The notes below the pieces were generated by a model. That model saw only the letters and a list, made by a program, of their open reading frames with translations. It was not told the DNA's origin and did not search any database. Positions 38,480 through 48,271 of a stretch of 64,000 nucleotides of DNA are shown here, piece after piece (the stretch's first letter is position 1; every line of letters begins with the position of its first letter). The position numbers and the translations under genes were made by a program. Source of the stretch: JALYRV01 sp040902895 (lineage in GTDB: Bacteria; Acidobacteriota; Vicinamibacteria; Vicinamibacterales; SCN-69-37); assembly GCA_040902895.1 (NCBI GenBank), contig JBBDWL010000047.1, forward strand, positions 1 to 64,000. Reading direction: 5' to 3'.

Positions 38480-39693
38480 GTTCTGTACTCCCCGTTAATC
38501 CGCACGTACTCGGCGCTGAAGTCGCACGTCCAGACGGTCGCGTGATGCGATCCGAGGCCGAGATCGACCGTGATCTCGATCGTTTTCTCCCGCAGCACCA
38601 CCGCAGCCTGCTCGGCCCTGTCGTCGTGCGGCCGGCCTTTCGCGAACAGCTCGACGCCGCCGATCGACACCGACGTGCGCGTGAGATCGAAGTCGGCGCC
38701 CGATCGGCCCGCCGCGGCCACCAGGCGTCCCCAGTTCGGATCGCCGCCGTGAATGGCCGTCTTCACCAATGGCGAATTCGCAATCGTGCGCGCCGCCAGC
38801 CACGCGTCTGCGTCACTCGCGGCGCCGGTCACATGGATGGTCACCAGCTTCGTCGCGCCTTCGCCGCCGCGCACGATCTCGCGCGCGAGAAACCCCGAGA
38901 CGTCGATCAGCGCCGCCACGAAATCATCGAGATCGCTGTCGCGAATCGCCGTGCCACCCGCGCCGCTGGCGAGCGCGATGACGCAGTCGTTGGTCGAGCA
39001 TTCCCCGTCGACGGTGATGGCGTTGAACGTCACGTCCACCGCCTTCACCAGCGCGCGCTGCAGCAGCGCCGGTTCAATCTCCACATCCGACGTCAGAAAC
39101 GCCAGCATCGTCGCCATCCGGGGTTCGATCATGCCGGAGCCCTTGGCGATGCCGCCGATCCTGAACGCGCGGCCGTCGGCGAGCGTGCATTCGATTGCCC
39201 GTGCCTTGGGGAACGGATCGGTCGTCATGATTGCGCGCGCGGCCGCCTCGCCCGCGTCTGTGGCACGTGCGCTCACAGCCCGGGCAATGCCGTTGCGCAC
39301 GTTGTCCATCGGCAGGTTCACGCCGATGACACCGGTTGAAGCGACCAGCACCTCTTCGATCGCGCATCCGAGCAGTGACGCCGTGAGCGATGCCATCTCA
39401 TAGGCATCGGCTGCGCCTTGTTCCGCGGTGCAGGCATTGGCGCATCCGGCGTTGATGACAATCGCCTGCGCGCGTCCGCCCGATGCCTCGAGATGGGCGA
39501 TCGACAGCAGCACCGGCGCCGCCTTCGCCTTGTTGATCGTGAAGACGCCGGCCGCCGCGCAATCGCCATTGGCGGCGATCAACGCCACGTCGGGATTGCC
39601 GTTCTTCTTGATGCCCGCCGCGATGCCTGCCGCCGTGAATCCGGCCGGCGCGGTAATCGCGCCCTCGATCTGCCTGATCGCCACCTGCGTCAC
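38476..39693 (-). CDS. argJ: Bifunctional ornithine acetyltransferase / N-acetylglutamate synthase
   Basis: 405 residues. ArgJ self-cleaves at a conserved Thr; the cleavage/nucleophile block here is AITVDGECSTND, preceded by GSGMIEPRMATMLAFLTSD. N-terminal GFTAAGIAAGIKKNGNPDVALI and C-terminal GGDPNWGRLVAAAGRSG, YVRINGEYRT are typical. ArgJ transfers acetyl from N-acetylornithine to glutamate; whether it also uses acetyl-CoA is not evident, and a separate synthase-like gene lies upstream. Gap of 1 base to that gene and 4-base overlap with argF. Confidence 0.95.
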   Translation of the reverse strand: MTQVAIRQIEGAITAPAGFTAAGIAAGIKKNGNPDVALIAANGDCAAAGVFTINKAKAAPVLLSIAHLEASGGRAQAIVINAGCANACTAEQGAADAYEMASLTASLLGCAIEEVLVASTGVIGVNLPMDNVRNGIARAVSARATDAGEAAARAIMTTDPFPKARAIECTLADGRAFRIGGIAKGSGMIEPRMATMLAFLTSDVEIEPALLQRALVKAVDVTFNAITVDGECSTNDCVIALASGAGGTAIRDSDLDDFVAALIDVSGFLAREIVRGGEGATKLVTIHVTGAASDADAWLAARTIANSPLVKTAIHGGDPNWGRLVAAAGRSGADFDLTRTSVSIGGVELFAKGRPHDDRAEQAAVVLREKTIEITVDLGLGSHHATVWTCDFSAEYVRINGEYRT

Positions 39694-39694
39694 G

Positions 39695-40204
39695 TCAGGC
39701 AGCGCTCGCCGCCAGCCGCGACTGGTGCGTCGACCCTGCCATCAATTCCAGCGGCAGCAACATCGCGTACTGCTCACAGCGGCGGAAGAACGCGCACGAC
39801 GTGCAGTTCGCCTGAATCTTCTCGGGCACCCAGGTATGCGGCACGATCGAAAAGCCCTGCTTCACGAAGAAGCTGGGGCTGTGCGTGAAGGCGCAGAGCG
39901 ACAGATAACCGGCGTCGCGAGCCGCGCTCACCAGCGCCGCCATCAGGTCAGACGCCACGCCGCTGCCGCGATGCTCGCGATCGACGACGAGCGAGCGCAC
40001 CTCGGCCACGTGTGACGACAACTTCATGAGCTCCGCGCACGCGACAATCCGGCCGGCATCTTCGATCACGACGAAGCGATCCGCGTGCACCTGCAGCTCC
40101 GCCAGCGAGCGCGGCAGCAGATGGCCTTCCACGCGATGCGACTCGATCAGCGCGAACAGCGCGCCGGCTTCGGCCTGATTGGCGTTGCGGATGGTCTTCG
40201 TCAT
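39695..40204 (-). CDS. argA: Short-form N-acetylglutamate synthase (GNAT)
   Basis: 169 residues with a GNAT acetyltransferase core (RFVVIEDAGRIVACAEL, AEVRSLVVDREHRGSGVASDLM, FFVKQGFSIVP). A C-terminal CTSCAFFRRCEQYAM motif (C-x2-C-x5-C) is characteristic of the short N-acetylglutamate synthases that lack a kinase-like domain. It would make the first intermediate of the pathway and prime the ArgJ cycle. Overlaps argD by 4 bases; sits inside the arginine operon, which supports the assignment. Confidence 0.85.
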   Translation of the reverse strand: MTKTIRNANQAEAGALFALIESHRVEGHLLPRSLAELQVHADRFVVIEDAGRIVACAELMKLSSHVAEVRSLVVDREHRGSGVASDLMAALVSAARDAGYLSLCAFTHSPSFFVKQGFSIVPHTWVPEKIQANCTSCAFFRRCEQYAMLLPLELMAGSTHQSRLAASAA

Positions 40205-41391
40205 AGCACGTCACCCAGAATCGATACGGCCTCGTCGATGTGCGCTTCCGTCACGATGAACGCCGGCAGCAGCCGCAGCACGGTATCGGCGGTGCGATTG
40301 ATCAGCAGTCCGTGCTCGAGTGCGGCGGCAACGACGGCCGCACTGTCGCCGTCCACTTCGATGCCGCGCATCAACCCGACGCCGCGCACGTCCTTCACTC
40401 GTGGATGGCGCGATGCGAGGCGCTCGAGGGCCGCGCCGAGGTGCTGGCCCATGGCGCGCGCATGATCGAGCAGCCCGCCCTCGAGCTCGTCGAGCACCGT
40501 CAGCGCCGCGCGGCAGGCGAGCAGGTTGCCGCCGAACGTGCTGCCGTGATCGCCGAGCGCAGCCCGCTGTGCCACGCGCTCGCTCAAAAGCGCCGCGCCA
40601 ACCGGCATGCCGCCGCCGAGCGCCTTGCCGATCGCCATCAGGTCGGGCACCAGGCCGAGCGTGGCCGAGTGAAACATCTGCCCGGTGCGGCCCATCCCTG
40701 ACTGCACTTCGTCGGCAATCAGCAGCGCGCCGGTGCGGCCGCAGTGTTCCGCGAGAACGGCCACGACCTCCGCTGACAGCGGGCGCACGCCGCCTTCACC
40801 CTGAACGGGCTCGACGATGACGGCCGCCGCGTCGCCGGTGATCGCCGTGGCAACAGACGCCGCGTCATGCGGATCCGCGAACACCACATCGGCGAGCAGC
40901 GGACCGAACGGCTCGCGATACGCGGGCTGCCACGTGACCGACAGCGATCCCATCGTGCGGCCGTGGAAGCTGTGCTCGAGCGCCACGAGCTTTCGTCGCG
41001 CAGGCGCCGCGCCCTTTTCGCTCCAGTACTTGCGCGCGAACTTGAGGCACGCTTCAACCGCTTCGGTGCCGCTGTTGCAGAAGAACGCGCGCGGCAGACC
41101 CGAGTGCGCCGCGAGACGCGCCGCGAGCTCGCCCTGCAGCGGATGAAAGTACAGGTTGCTCGTGTGCGCGAGCGATGCGGCCTGCGCGCCGAGCGCCTGT
41201 GCGAGTCCGGCATGCGCGTGTCCGAGCGCCGCGACGCCGACACCCGACACGAAATCCAGGTACCGCCGTCCGTCGCGGTCGAACAGATACATGCCCTCGC
41301 CGCGTTCGAACACGACGTTCGATCGGCGGTACACCTGCAGGACGTGCGCATTCTCGATCGCCTGCGTTGTCTGCATGCCGGCCGCCGTCAT
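40201..41391 (-). CDS. argD: Acetylornithine aminotransferase
   Basis: 396 residues from the ATG at 41391, which overlaps the argB stop (ATGA); the frame is open further upstream inside argB but that is not coding. Class-III PLP aminotransferase features: LDFVSGVGVAALGHAH, FFCNSGTEAVEACLKFAR, HSFHGRTMGSL, IVEPVQGEGG, LIADEVQSGMGRTG and PLP-lysine region PDLMAIGKALGGG, then STFGGN. Converts N-acetylglutamate semialdehyde to N-acetylornithine. Confidence 0.95.
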   Translation of the reverse strand: MTAAGMQTTQAIENAHVLQVYRRSNVVFERGEGMYLFDRDGRRYLDFVSGVGVAALGHAHAGLAQALGAQAASLAHTSNLYFHPLQGELAARLAAHSGLPRAFFCNSGTEAVEACLKFARKYWSEKGAAPARRKLVALEHSFHGRTMGSLSVTWQPAYREPFGPLLADVVFADPHDAASVATAITGDAAAVIVEPVQGEGGVRPLSAEVVAVLAEHCGRTGALLIADEVQSGMGRTGQMFHSATLGLVPDLMAIGKALGGGMPVGAALLSERVAQRAALGDHGSTFGGNLLACRAALTVLDELEGGLLDHARAMGQHLGAALERLASRHPRVKDVRGVGLMRGIEVDGDSAAVVAAALEHGLLINRTADTVLRLLPAFIVTEAHIDEAVSILGDVL

Positions 41392-42182
41392 CTGAGTGCC
41401 GTTCCCTGCTCGAAGCCCGCACTTCGTCCGTCGACGATGCGCACGTCGGCGACGCCTGCCTCGCGCGCGCTCTGACACGCGCGAAGCTTCGCCATCATGC
41501 CGGCCGTTGCCGTGCCGGCATCGAGCATCGACTGCAGCGCGTGCGAGTCGAGCGCATCGATGCGCCTGCCGGCCGAATCGAGCACGCCCGGCGTGCCGCC
41601 TGCGACGATCAACCGCTCCGCTCCGACTATGGAGGCCACGTGCGCCGCCATCACGTCGGCGTTGACATTGAGGAGCTCGCCTGCGCCACCACTCGTCGCG
41701 CCGATGCTGGCGATCACCGGCACGTACCCGGCCGCGCACAGATCCGTGAGCAGTCGCCGATCGCCGCCCCCTATGGGACGCCCAACCAGGCCGGGATCGA
41801 CAACGGCGCCTGAATTGGTTTCCATGGCCGTGACGCGTTCGCACCACGCCAGTCCCGCGTCTGCGCCGGTCAGGCCCACGGCGCGCACACCGCGGGCGCC
41901 GAGTGCGGCCACGAGCGTCGTATTGGCAGTGCCGGCAAGCACCGCGACCACCGCATCGAGCGTGGCCTCGTCAGTGACGCGGATGCCGTCGCGTTTGTCC
42001 GGCGTGAGGCCGCGCCGCGCGAGCTCGGCATCGATCGCCCGGCCGCCGCCATGCACGATCACGAGCGTCGTCGCGCGGTGGCTCAGGTCACGTGCGAGTG
42101 CCGCCACGGCGTCAGCCGTGCGCGCCAGATCCTGCTGCGCTTCGATCAACTCGCCGCCCAGCTTCAGCACAGTGACGTTCAT
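41388..42182 (-). CDS. argB: Acetylglutamate kinase
   Basis: 264 residues from the ATG at 42182, overlapping the argC stop. Amino-acid-kinase motifs: VLKLGGELI at the N terminus, TLVIVHGGGRAIDAEL, VRAVGLTGADAGL, LNVNADVMAAHVA, LIVAGGTPGVLD and TAGMMAKLRAC near the C terminus. Phosphorylates N-acetylglutamate. No N-terminal helix extension of the arginine-inhibited hexameric form is seen, so direct feedback inhibition by arginine is less likely. Confidence 0.94.
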   Translation of the reverse strand: MNVTVLKLGGELIEAQQDLARTADAVAALARDLSHRATTLVIVHGGGRAIDAELARRGLTPDKRDGIRVTDEATLDAVVAVLAGTANTTLVAALGARGVRAVGLTGADAGLAWCERVTAMETNSGAVVDPGLVGRPIGGGDRRLLTDLCAAGYVPVIASIGATSGGAGELLNVNADVMAAHVASIVGAERLIVAGGTPGVLDSAGRRIDALDSHALQSMLDAGTATAGMMAKLRACQSAREAGVADVRIVDGRSAGFEQGTALR

Positions 42183-43186
42183 GACAGCCCGGCCCGCTCG
42201 TCGAAGTCGAAGGCGACGTTGAAGTTCTGCACGGCCTGCCCGGCGGCGCCCTTCACGAGGTTGTCGATGCACGACACGAGCACCAGCCGGCGCGACGGCT
42301 CGTCGAACATCCAGCCGATGTCGCAGAAGTTCGTGTGCGCCACGTGCTTGACTTCCGGCAGCGCATCGCGCGTGAGTCGCACAAATGGCGCCGAGTCATA
42401 CGCGGCCGTGAACGCCGCCTCGATCTCGAACGCGGTGGTTTCCGGCTTCACCCGCACGTAGATGGTCTCGAGAATGCCGCGATCGATTGGCACGAGATGC
42501 GGCACGAACGTGACGTCGGCTCCGAGCTGCTGCTCGATCTCGGCGACATGCCGGTGGCCGAAGACGCCGTACGCCGCGACGCTTCCGTGCACTTCGGAAA
42601 AGTGGGTGCGATCGCTCGGCGTGCGTCCCGCGCCCGAAATGCCCGATTTGGCGTCGATGACGATGCCGCTCGCGAGGTTGAGCAGGCCGGCATCGGCGAG
42701 AGGCTGCAGCGCAAGCAGGGCGGCGGTTGGATAGCAGCCGGGACACGCCACGAGCGACGCCTCCCTGATCTCCGGGCGCGCGAGCTCCGTCAGCCCATAC
42801 GCCACATCATCCGGCTGCATCGACGTCGCCGGATACCACTTCTGCCGGAGATCCAGATCGCGCAGGCGAAAGGCGCCGGAGAGATCGAAGATGCGCTTCA
42901 CGCCGCGGGCGCGCAGGTCGGGCACGAGCGCCGCCGACGCCGCTTCGGGCACGGCGAGAAACACGACATCGGCGCTCGCGAGGCGATCGGTATCGAGCGG
43001 CTCGAGCTCGCCGTCCCACACGCGGGCGAGCTTCGGCAGCGGCCGCGCCGTGCTGCCCGCGCTCGACGTCATCGCGGCGGTCAACGAGGCGGCAGGATGG
43101 CCGGCGAGTATCCGCAGCAGCTCCTGTCCGGCGTATCCACTGGCTCCCGCGATGGCCACCGATACGGCGCTTGAATAATTATGCAT
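42179..43186 (-). CDS. argC: N-acetyl-gamma-glutamyl-phosphate reductase
   Basis: 335 residues. NADP-binding VAIAGASGYAGQELLRIL, catalytic Cys in LVACPGCYPTAALLAL, and SGISGAGRTPS, followed by FVPHLVPIDRGILETIYV. First gene of the minus-strand arginine operon. Its ATG lies within an ARG-box-like operator and only about 11 bases from a good -10 box, so translation is probably leaderless or nearly so. Confidence 0.95.
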   Translation of the reverse strand: MHNYSSAVSVAIAGASGYAGQELLRILAGHPAASLTAAMTSSAGSTARPLPKLARVWDGELEPLDTDRLASADVVFLAVPEAASAALVPDLRARGVKRIFDLSGAFRLRDLDLRQKWYPATSMQPDDVAYGLTELARPEIREASLVACPGCYPTAALLALQPLADAGLLNLASGIVIDAKSGISGAGRTPSDRTHFSEVHGSVAAYGVFGHRHVAEIEQQLGADVTFVPHLVPIDRGILETIYVRVKPETTAFEIEAAFTAAYDSAPFVRLTRDALPEVKHVAHTNFCDIGWMFDEPSRRLVLVSCIDNLVKGAAGQAVQNFNVAFDFDERAGLS

Positions 43187-43226
43187 CGTATGGTTTAGTT
43201 ATACAGTCATAGGACGCCGGGCGCAA
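43172..43226 (-). promoter_or_regulatory. argC promoter with ARG-box operator
   Basis: On the minus strand, TTGCGC (43221-43226), a 17-base spacer and TATAAC (43198-43203) form a sigma-70-type promoter. TGAAT-AATT-ATGCA (43172-43185) matches the ARG-box half-site pattern, including the ATKCA variant known from Bacillus, and overlaps the argC ATG (43184-43186). On the plus strand TTGAAT in the same box could serve as the -35 of argR, so ArgR may control both directions. Confidence 0.65.
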
Positions 43227-43237
43227 CTGTTAATGCG

Positions 43238-43257
43238 GATCTGGCGATCTGGTGATC
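43238..43257. repeat. GATC-rich short repeat in the argR leader
   Basis: GATCTGGCGATCTGGTGATC, exact reverse complement of part of 10339-10374. It occupies the argR ribosome-binding region. Confidence 0.55.
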
Positions 43258-43270
43258 TTTCTGAGTAGTG

Positions 43271-43726
43271 ATGAAATCCTTCCGTCAGGCCCAGATCGCC
43301 GAGATCGTCGAGCGCGAGCAGATTCACTCGCAGCATGAGCTGCTTGCCCTGCTCAGGAAGCGCGGCATCGAGACGACGCAGGCCACGCTGTCGCGCGACA
43401 TTCAGGAGCTGGGCCTGGTGAAGCGGGCGGCGGATGGCGCCTATGCGCGTCCCGCGCAGGCCGGGCTTGCGGTGGTCGATCGATCGGATTCGCTTCGCCG
43501 GCAGATCGCAGTGCTGCTGCGCGGTATCGAGCGCGTCGATCAGCTGCTCGTGCTGCGCACCGATCCCGGGCAGGCGCAGGCGCTGGGCGTGGCCATCGAC
43601 CGCGCGCGTCTCAGAGAGATCGCCGGCACCATTGCCGGCGACGATACGATCCTCTGCGTGTGCCGGGGCAGGCCGGCCGCGGAAGGAGCGGCAGAACGGC
43701 TCGAGAACTGGATGTTGGGCAGGTAA
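43271..43726 (+). CDS. argR: Arginine repressor ArgR
   Basis: 151 residues from the ATG at 43271 (a GTG one codon earlier is possible). The winged-helix DNA-binding domain has SQHELLALLRKRGIETTQATLSRDIQELGLVK (SRD motif), and the C-terminal hexamerisation/arginine-binding domain ends AGTIAGDDTILCVCR. Represses arginine biosynthesis when arginine is bound. Placed between the two arg operons, next to an ARG box, and followed 5 bases later by argG. Confidence 0.94.
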   Translation: MKSFRQAQIAEIVEREQIHSQHELLALLRKRGIETTQATLSRDIQELGLVKRAADGAYARPAQAGLAVVDRSDSLRRQIAVLLRGIERVDQLLVLRTDPGQAQALGVAIDRARLREIAGTIAGDDTILCVCRGRPAAEGAAERLENWMLGR

Positions 43727-43731
43727 AGCAG

Positions 43732-44991
<1,260 letters not shown>

Positions 44992-44993
44992 GC

Positions 44994-46397
44994 GTGGCAG
45001 CGATGTGGTCGGGCCGCTTCGATGGCGGCCCTGACCCAGACGTCTTCGCGTTCGGCCGATCGTTTCCGTTCGATCGCCGGCTCGTCGAGGACGACATCAC
45101 CGGCAGCATCGCCTGGGCCTGGGCGTTGGCGGCGGCGGGTGTGCTGTCGAGTGATGACGCAAAAGCGATTACGGCTGCACTCGAAGATATTCGGGCAGAG
45201 GCCCGGCTCGAAGGAATCTCAGACATGGGTCCCGCCGGCCGCCAGGCCGGTGGGGGCAACGACGAAGATGTGCATAGCTTCGTCGAGCGGCGGCTGATCG
45301 AGAAGGCCGGCGATGCGGGCCGCCGTCTTCATACCGGACGGTCGAGAAACGAACAGGTCTCACTCGACCTGCGCCTCTATCTGCGCCGCCGCATTCCGGT
45401 CATCCAGCAGGAGGTGCGCGCGCTTGGCCTGGCGCTCGTCGAGCGCGCCGAGGCCGCCGGCGACGCCGTCATGCCGTCGTACACACACCTGCGCCGCGCG
45501 CAGCCGGTGCTGGCCGCGCATTTCTTTCTGTCGCACGTCGCGCCCCTCGAGCGCGATCTCGAACGATTCGATCAGGCGGCGTCAGCCGCCGACGCGATGC
45601 CGCTCGGGTCGGGCGCCATCGCAGGCACGAGCTACGACGTCGACACGCAGGCGCTCGCCACGCGGCTTGGATTCTCCAAGGTCGTCGCGAACAGTCTCGA
45701 TGCGGCCGGCGATCGCGACTTTGCCGCCGAGTTCCTGTTCGCCGTCTCGATGACCGGCATCCATCTCAGCCGTCTCTGCGAAGACCTGATTATTTTTTCC
45801 ACCGACGAGTTCGCATTCTTCGATCTCGACGATGCGGTGGCGACCGGCAGCAGTCTGATGCCGCAGAAGAAGAATCCGGATCCGCTCGAGCTCGTGCGGG
45901 GAAAATCGGCGCGCGGGATCGGGCACCTGATGCAGTTTCTCGCGCTGCTCAAGAGCGTGCCGGCCGGCTATTCGAAGGACCTGCAGGAGGACAAGGAATC
46001 GATTTTCGACGCCGAAGACACGATCGTCGGCAGCCTGAAATCGACGGCCGCCGTCGTGCGCTCACTGACGTTCAATGCCGACGCCGCCCGCGCCGCGGCC
46101 TCAGGACTTCTGCTCGCAACCGAGGCCGCCGATTATCTGGTGTCGAAAGGGATGCCGTTTCGCCGCGCGCACGAAGTGGTCGGCGGCATCGTACGCGATC
46201 TGGTCGCGACGAGCGCTGATTTCTCGTCGCTGTCGACGGCCGACTGGAAGCGGTATGACGCGCTGTTCGATGAAGGTGTTCTTAAATGGATGACGCCGGA
46301 AGCGGCTGTCCGCAACCGGCGCACCCCACAATCCACGAATCCCGCGCACGTTGCCGGCAAGCTGCAACAGGCCCGGGAACGGCTCTCTAGAACCTGA
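44994..46397 (+). CDS. argH: Argininosuccinate lyase
   Basis: 467 residues from GTG at 44994 (ATG at 45003 is possible). MWSGRFDGGPDPDVFAFGRS at the N terminus, DVHSFVERRL, HTGRSRNEQVSLDLRLYL, TSYDVDTQALA and the superfamily signature GSSLMPQKKNPDPLE. Splits argininosuccinate into arginine and fumarate. Its 3' end overlaps the convergent barrel-protein gene by 11 bases. Confidence 0.96.
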   Translation: MAAMWSGRFDGGPDPDVFAFGRSFPFDRRLVEDDITGSIAWAWALAAAGVLSSDDAKAITAALEDIRAEARLEGISDMGPAGRQAGGGNDEDVHSFVERRLIEKAGDAGRRLHTGRSRNEQVSLDLRLYLRRRIPVIQQEVRALGLALVERAEAAGDAVMPSYTHLRRAQPVLAAHFFLSHVAPLERDLERFDQAASAADAMPLGSGAIAGTSYDVDTQALATRLGFSKVVANSLDAAGDRDFAAEFLFAVSMTGIHLSRLCEDLIIFSTDEFAFFDLDDAVATGSSLMPQKKNPDPLELVRGKSARGIGHLMQFLALLKSVPAGYSKDLQEDKESIFDAEDTIVGSLKSTAAVVRSLTFNADAARAAASGLLLATEAADYLVSKGMPFRRAHEVVGGIVRDLVATSADFSSLSTADWKRYDALFDEGVLKWMTPEAAVRNRRTPQSTNPAHVAGKLQQARERLSRT

Positions 46398-46971
46398 AAC
46401 TGATCCCGACTGTTCCCCTCCAGAAACGGAACGCCGTCACGTCAAAGTCGAGCTCTTCATCGTCAGCTTCCGTCATCTGACGGAAGTACCGCAGATCGCC
46501 GCGAATGCCGACACGATCGGTGAAGAACCCCATCACGCCGCCGCCGAGGTTGAACCCCAATGCGTTGCGATCGACGTCGAAGGCATCGTCGACGTCGTCG
46601 ACGAAGGTCTTGAGCATGCCGACGCCGGCCGTGGCATAGGGTCGAAACGCGCCGCGCGGGGCGCTCAACACGACGTTCGCCATCAGCGACGTGTAATTAC
46701 TGCTGTCGACGAAGTCGACGTCGTCATCGTCTCCCTCGAAATACTCCGGTGCATACCCGAAGTCCACTTCGAAGCCGAGGATGCCGCCGCCCACGTACGT
46801 GAACGTGCCGCCGTACGTCATCTTCGAGCCGTCAACGACGTCGTCGAAGTCTACGTTGTCGGTGCCTGCCGCGAAGCTTGCGCCGATGAAAGGAGTAAGA
46901 ATCCACTCGGCCGCAGCCGTGGAGGGCGCGAGGCATAGCGCCATCGCGGTAATAACGAACAGTCGCTTCAT
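46387..46971 (-). CDS. Small outer-membrane beta-barrel protein
   Basis: 194 residues from the ATG at 46971. Signal peptide MKRLFVITAMALCLAPSTAAA, then an eight-strand OmpA/Opa-like pattern (WILTPFIGASFAAG, FTYVGGGILGFEVDFGYAPEYF, FRPYATAGVGML, ALGFNLGGGVMGFF, VGIRGDLRYFR) ending in GTVGISFRF with C-terminal Phe. Asp-rich loops (FVDDVDDAFDVDRN, EGDDDDVDFVDS) suggest calcium or cation binding outside the cell. Function unknown. Confidence 0.8.
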   Translation of the reverse strand: MKRLFVITAMALCLAPSTAAAEWILTPFIGASFAAGTDNVDFDDVVDGSKMTYGGTFTYVGGGILGFEVDFGYAPEYFEGDDDDVDFVDSSNYTSLMANVVLSAPRGAFRPYATAGVGMLKTFVDDVDDAFDVDRNALGFNLGGGVMGFFTDRVGIRGDLRYFRQMTEADDEELDFDVTAFRFWRGTVGISFRF

Positions 46972-47054
46972 GGTGTCGGTAATCTCCCGACCGACACCCA
47001 GCAAGGACCGTGCCTTGAGAGCTCAGCGTTTGCCGTCGGCTGAGCCGCAGTGCG

Positions 47055-47070
47055 CCGCGCGGCCTACACA
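47055..47070. repeat. Degenerate GGCCTACA-type repeat
   Basis: GCGCGGCCTACACA region related to the copies at 25197 and 35093; again its minus-strand TGTAGGCC supplies a TAG stop, here of the 30-residue membrane ORF. Confidence 0.4.
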
Positions 47071-47156
47071 GGCGACGCCGCGCCTACCGCGATCATCGTC
47101 GCCCACAGCACCACGCCGAAGGTGGCGATCATGAACGCGATCTGGTTTCTCGTCAT
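47064..47156 (-). CDS. Thirty-residue single-helix membrane protein
   Basis: The frame reads MTRNQIAFMIATFGVVLWAT then MIAVGAASPV and stops at a TAG. One transmembrane helix with a basic N terminus. Its ATG overlaps the TGA of the upstream glycine-zipper gene (ATGA), an arrangement unlikely by chance and typical of translational coupling. Too short for routine gene callers. Function unknown. Confidence 0.55.
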   Translation of the reverse strand: MTRNQIAFMIATFGVVLWATMIAVGAASPV

Positions 47157-48109
47157 CGCTCCCTCTCGATCGTAACCGGCGCGTCGAGGCGCACCGACAG
47201 CGGCGTGCCGGCGACGAGCGTCGCCACAGAACGATCGCCTGCGACGACAGCCGCGGTGCCCGCGCCCGCCCCGGCTGCGCCGCCGAGAACTGCGCCTTTG
47301 CGTCCGCCCATGATGCCGCCGATGATGGCGCCGCCCACGGCGCCGCCGCCGATCTTGGCCACGGATTGGCGGGCCGGCGAATCCCCCTCGCGGGCGATCG
47401 AATCCACGCGAACGGTCTCACGCGTTCCATCGGCGAGCACCAGTGTGTGGAATCGCACGCTCAGCCGCGCGCGCTCCTTGAACTTTCCGCCGCGGGTGAC
47501 TTCGTTGACCGATCCCAGCACCTTCGTGCCGGCCGGAATCGCCACGTCGCCTTCGACGATGACGTCGCGCGTCACTGTGGCTTCGACGCGATCCTCGACT
47601 TCGGCGGTGTCGGACGACAGCGTCGTGTTGAGGCGCACGCCGATGACCGCGTTGACGGGGATGGTGAGCTCGCGGAAGCGGACCGGGGGAGCCGCTGGTT
47701 CCACAGGTTCCACTCGTTCCTCGGGTTCCACAGGTTCGGTTCGCGGGTTCACGGGTTCGCGGTTCACGGGTTCGTGGTTCGCGCGTTCACCGTGCGCGGG
47801 TTCAGCCGCTGGCCGATCCTGCGCGTTTCGAGCGGATGCGATTGGCGTGCGGCTGGTGCGGACGGCGGGGACGCGACCGCCGATGAATGCGGGCGCGGGC
47901 GAGTCGGCTTCGCCCGCCGCGATTTCGGGCAGTGAGGATGCCGGCGGCAGCAGCGCTTCCGTCTCGGTCACGCCAGGCGCCGCAAGCGCCGTCTGAGCGC
48001 TCGCCTCCGCCGTCTTGCGTTCCGCGTCAACGGCAAGCCAGCCGGCGACCCCGGCCGTTCCGGTGATGACGAGCGCCGCGGCTGCGATATAGGAATTCTT
48101 CTTGTTCAT
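47153..48109 (-). CDS. Membrane-anchored glycine-zipper protein
   Basis: 318 residues from the ATG at 48109. An N-terminal signal anchor (YIAAAALVITGTAGVAGWLAV), then a long disordered region with repeated EPVN/VEPVEP units encoded by low-complexity GTTCACGGGTTC DNA (47700-47815). The folded part (about 140-250) has IPVNAVIGVRLNTTLSSDTA, VAIPAGTKVLGSV and LSVRFHTLVLADGT, resembling a TrbI/VirB10-like or organic-solvent-tolerance beta domain. A glycine zipper (GGGAVGGAIIGGIMGG) follows. Probably an envelope protein of unknown role. Confidence 0.7.
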   Translation of the reverse strand: MNKKNSYIAAAALVITGTAGVAGWLAVDAERKTAEASAQTALAAPGVTETEALLPPASSLPEIAAGEADSPAPAFIGGRVPAVRTSRTPIASARNAQDRPAAEPAHGERANHEPVNREPVNPRTEPVEPEERVEPVEPAAPPVRFRELTIPVNAVIGVRLNTTLSSDTAEVEDRVEATVTRDVIVEGDVAIPAGTKVLGSVNEVTRGGKFKERARLSVRFHTLVLADGTRETVRVDSIAREGDSPARQSVAKIGGGAVGGAIIGGIMGGRKGAVLGGAAGAGAGTAAVVAGDRSVATLVAGTPLSVRLDAPVTIERER

Positions 48110-48271
48110 GGTTCTGTTCCGTGGCCGGTCACATCGCAAGCGACGTACCCGAAGAACCATCAAAAACAGGCCTGAAAACGCCGATTCCGATACGCGCACG
48201 ACGTCTAATCAGGACAACACCTGTCCTCTGCAGGCCGGTGTGCTATAACCGGCGCACCAGGAGTTTCCAGA

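Noticed and set aside
41392..41847. N-terminal extension of ArgD
   Set aside because: It lies within argB in another frame; the ATG at 41391 overlaps the argB stop and starts a full-length ArgD.
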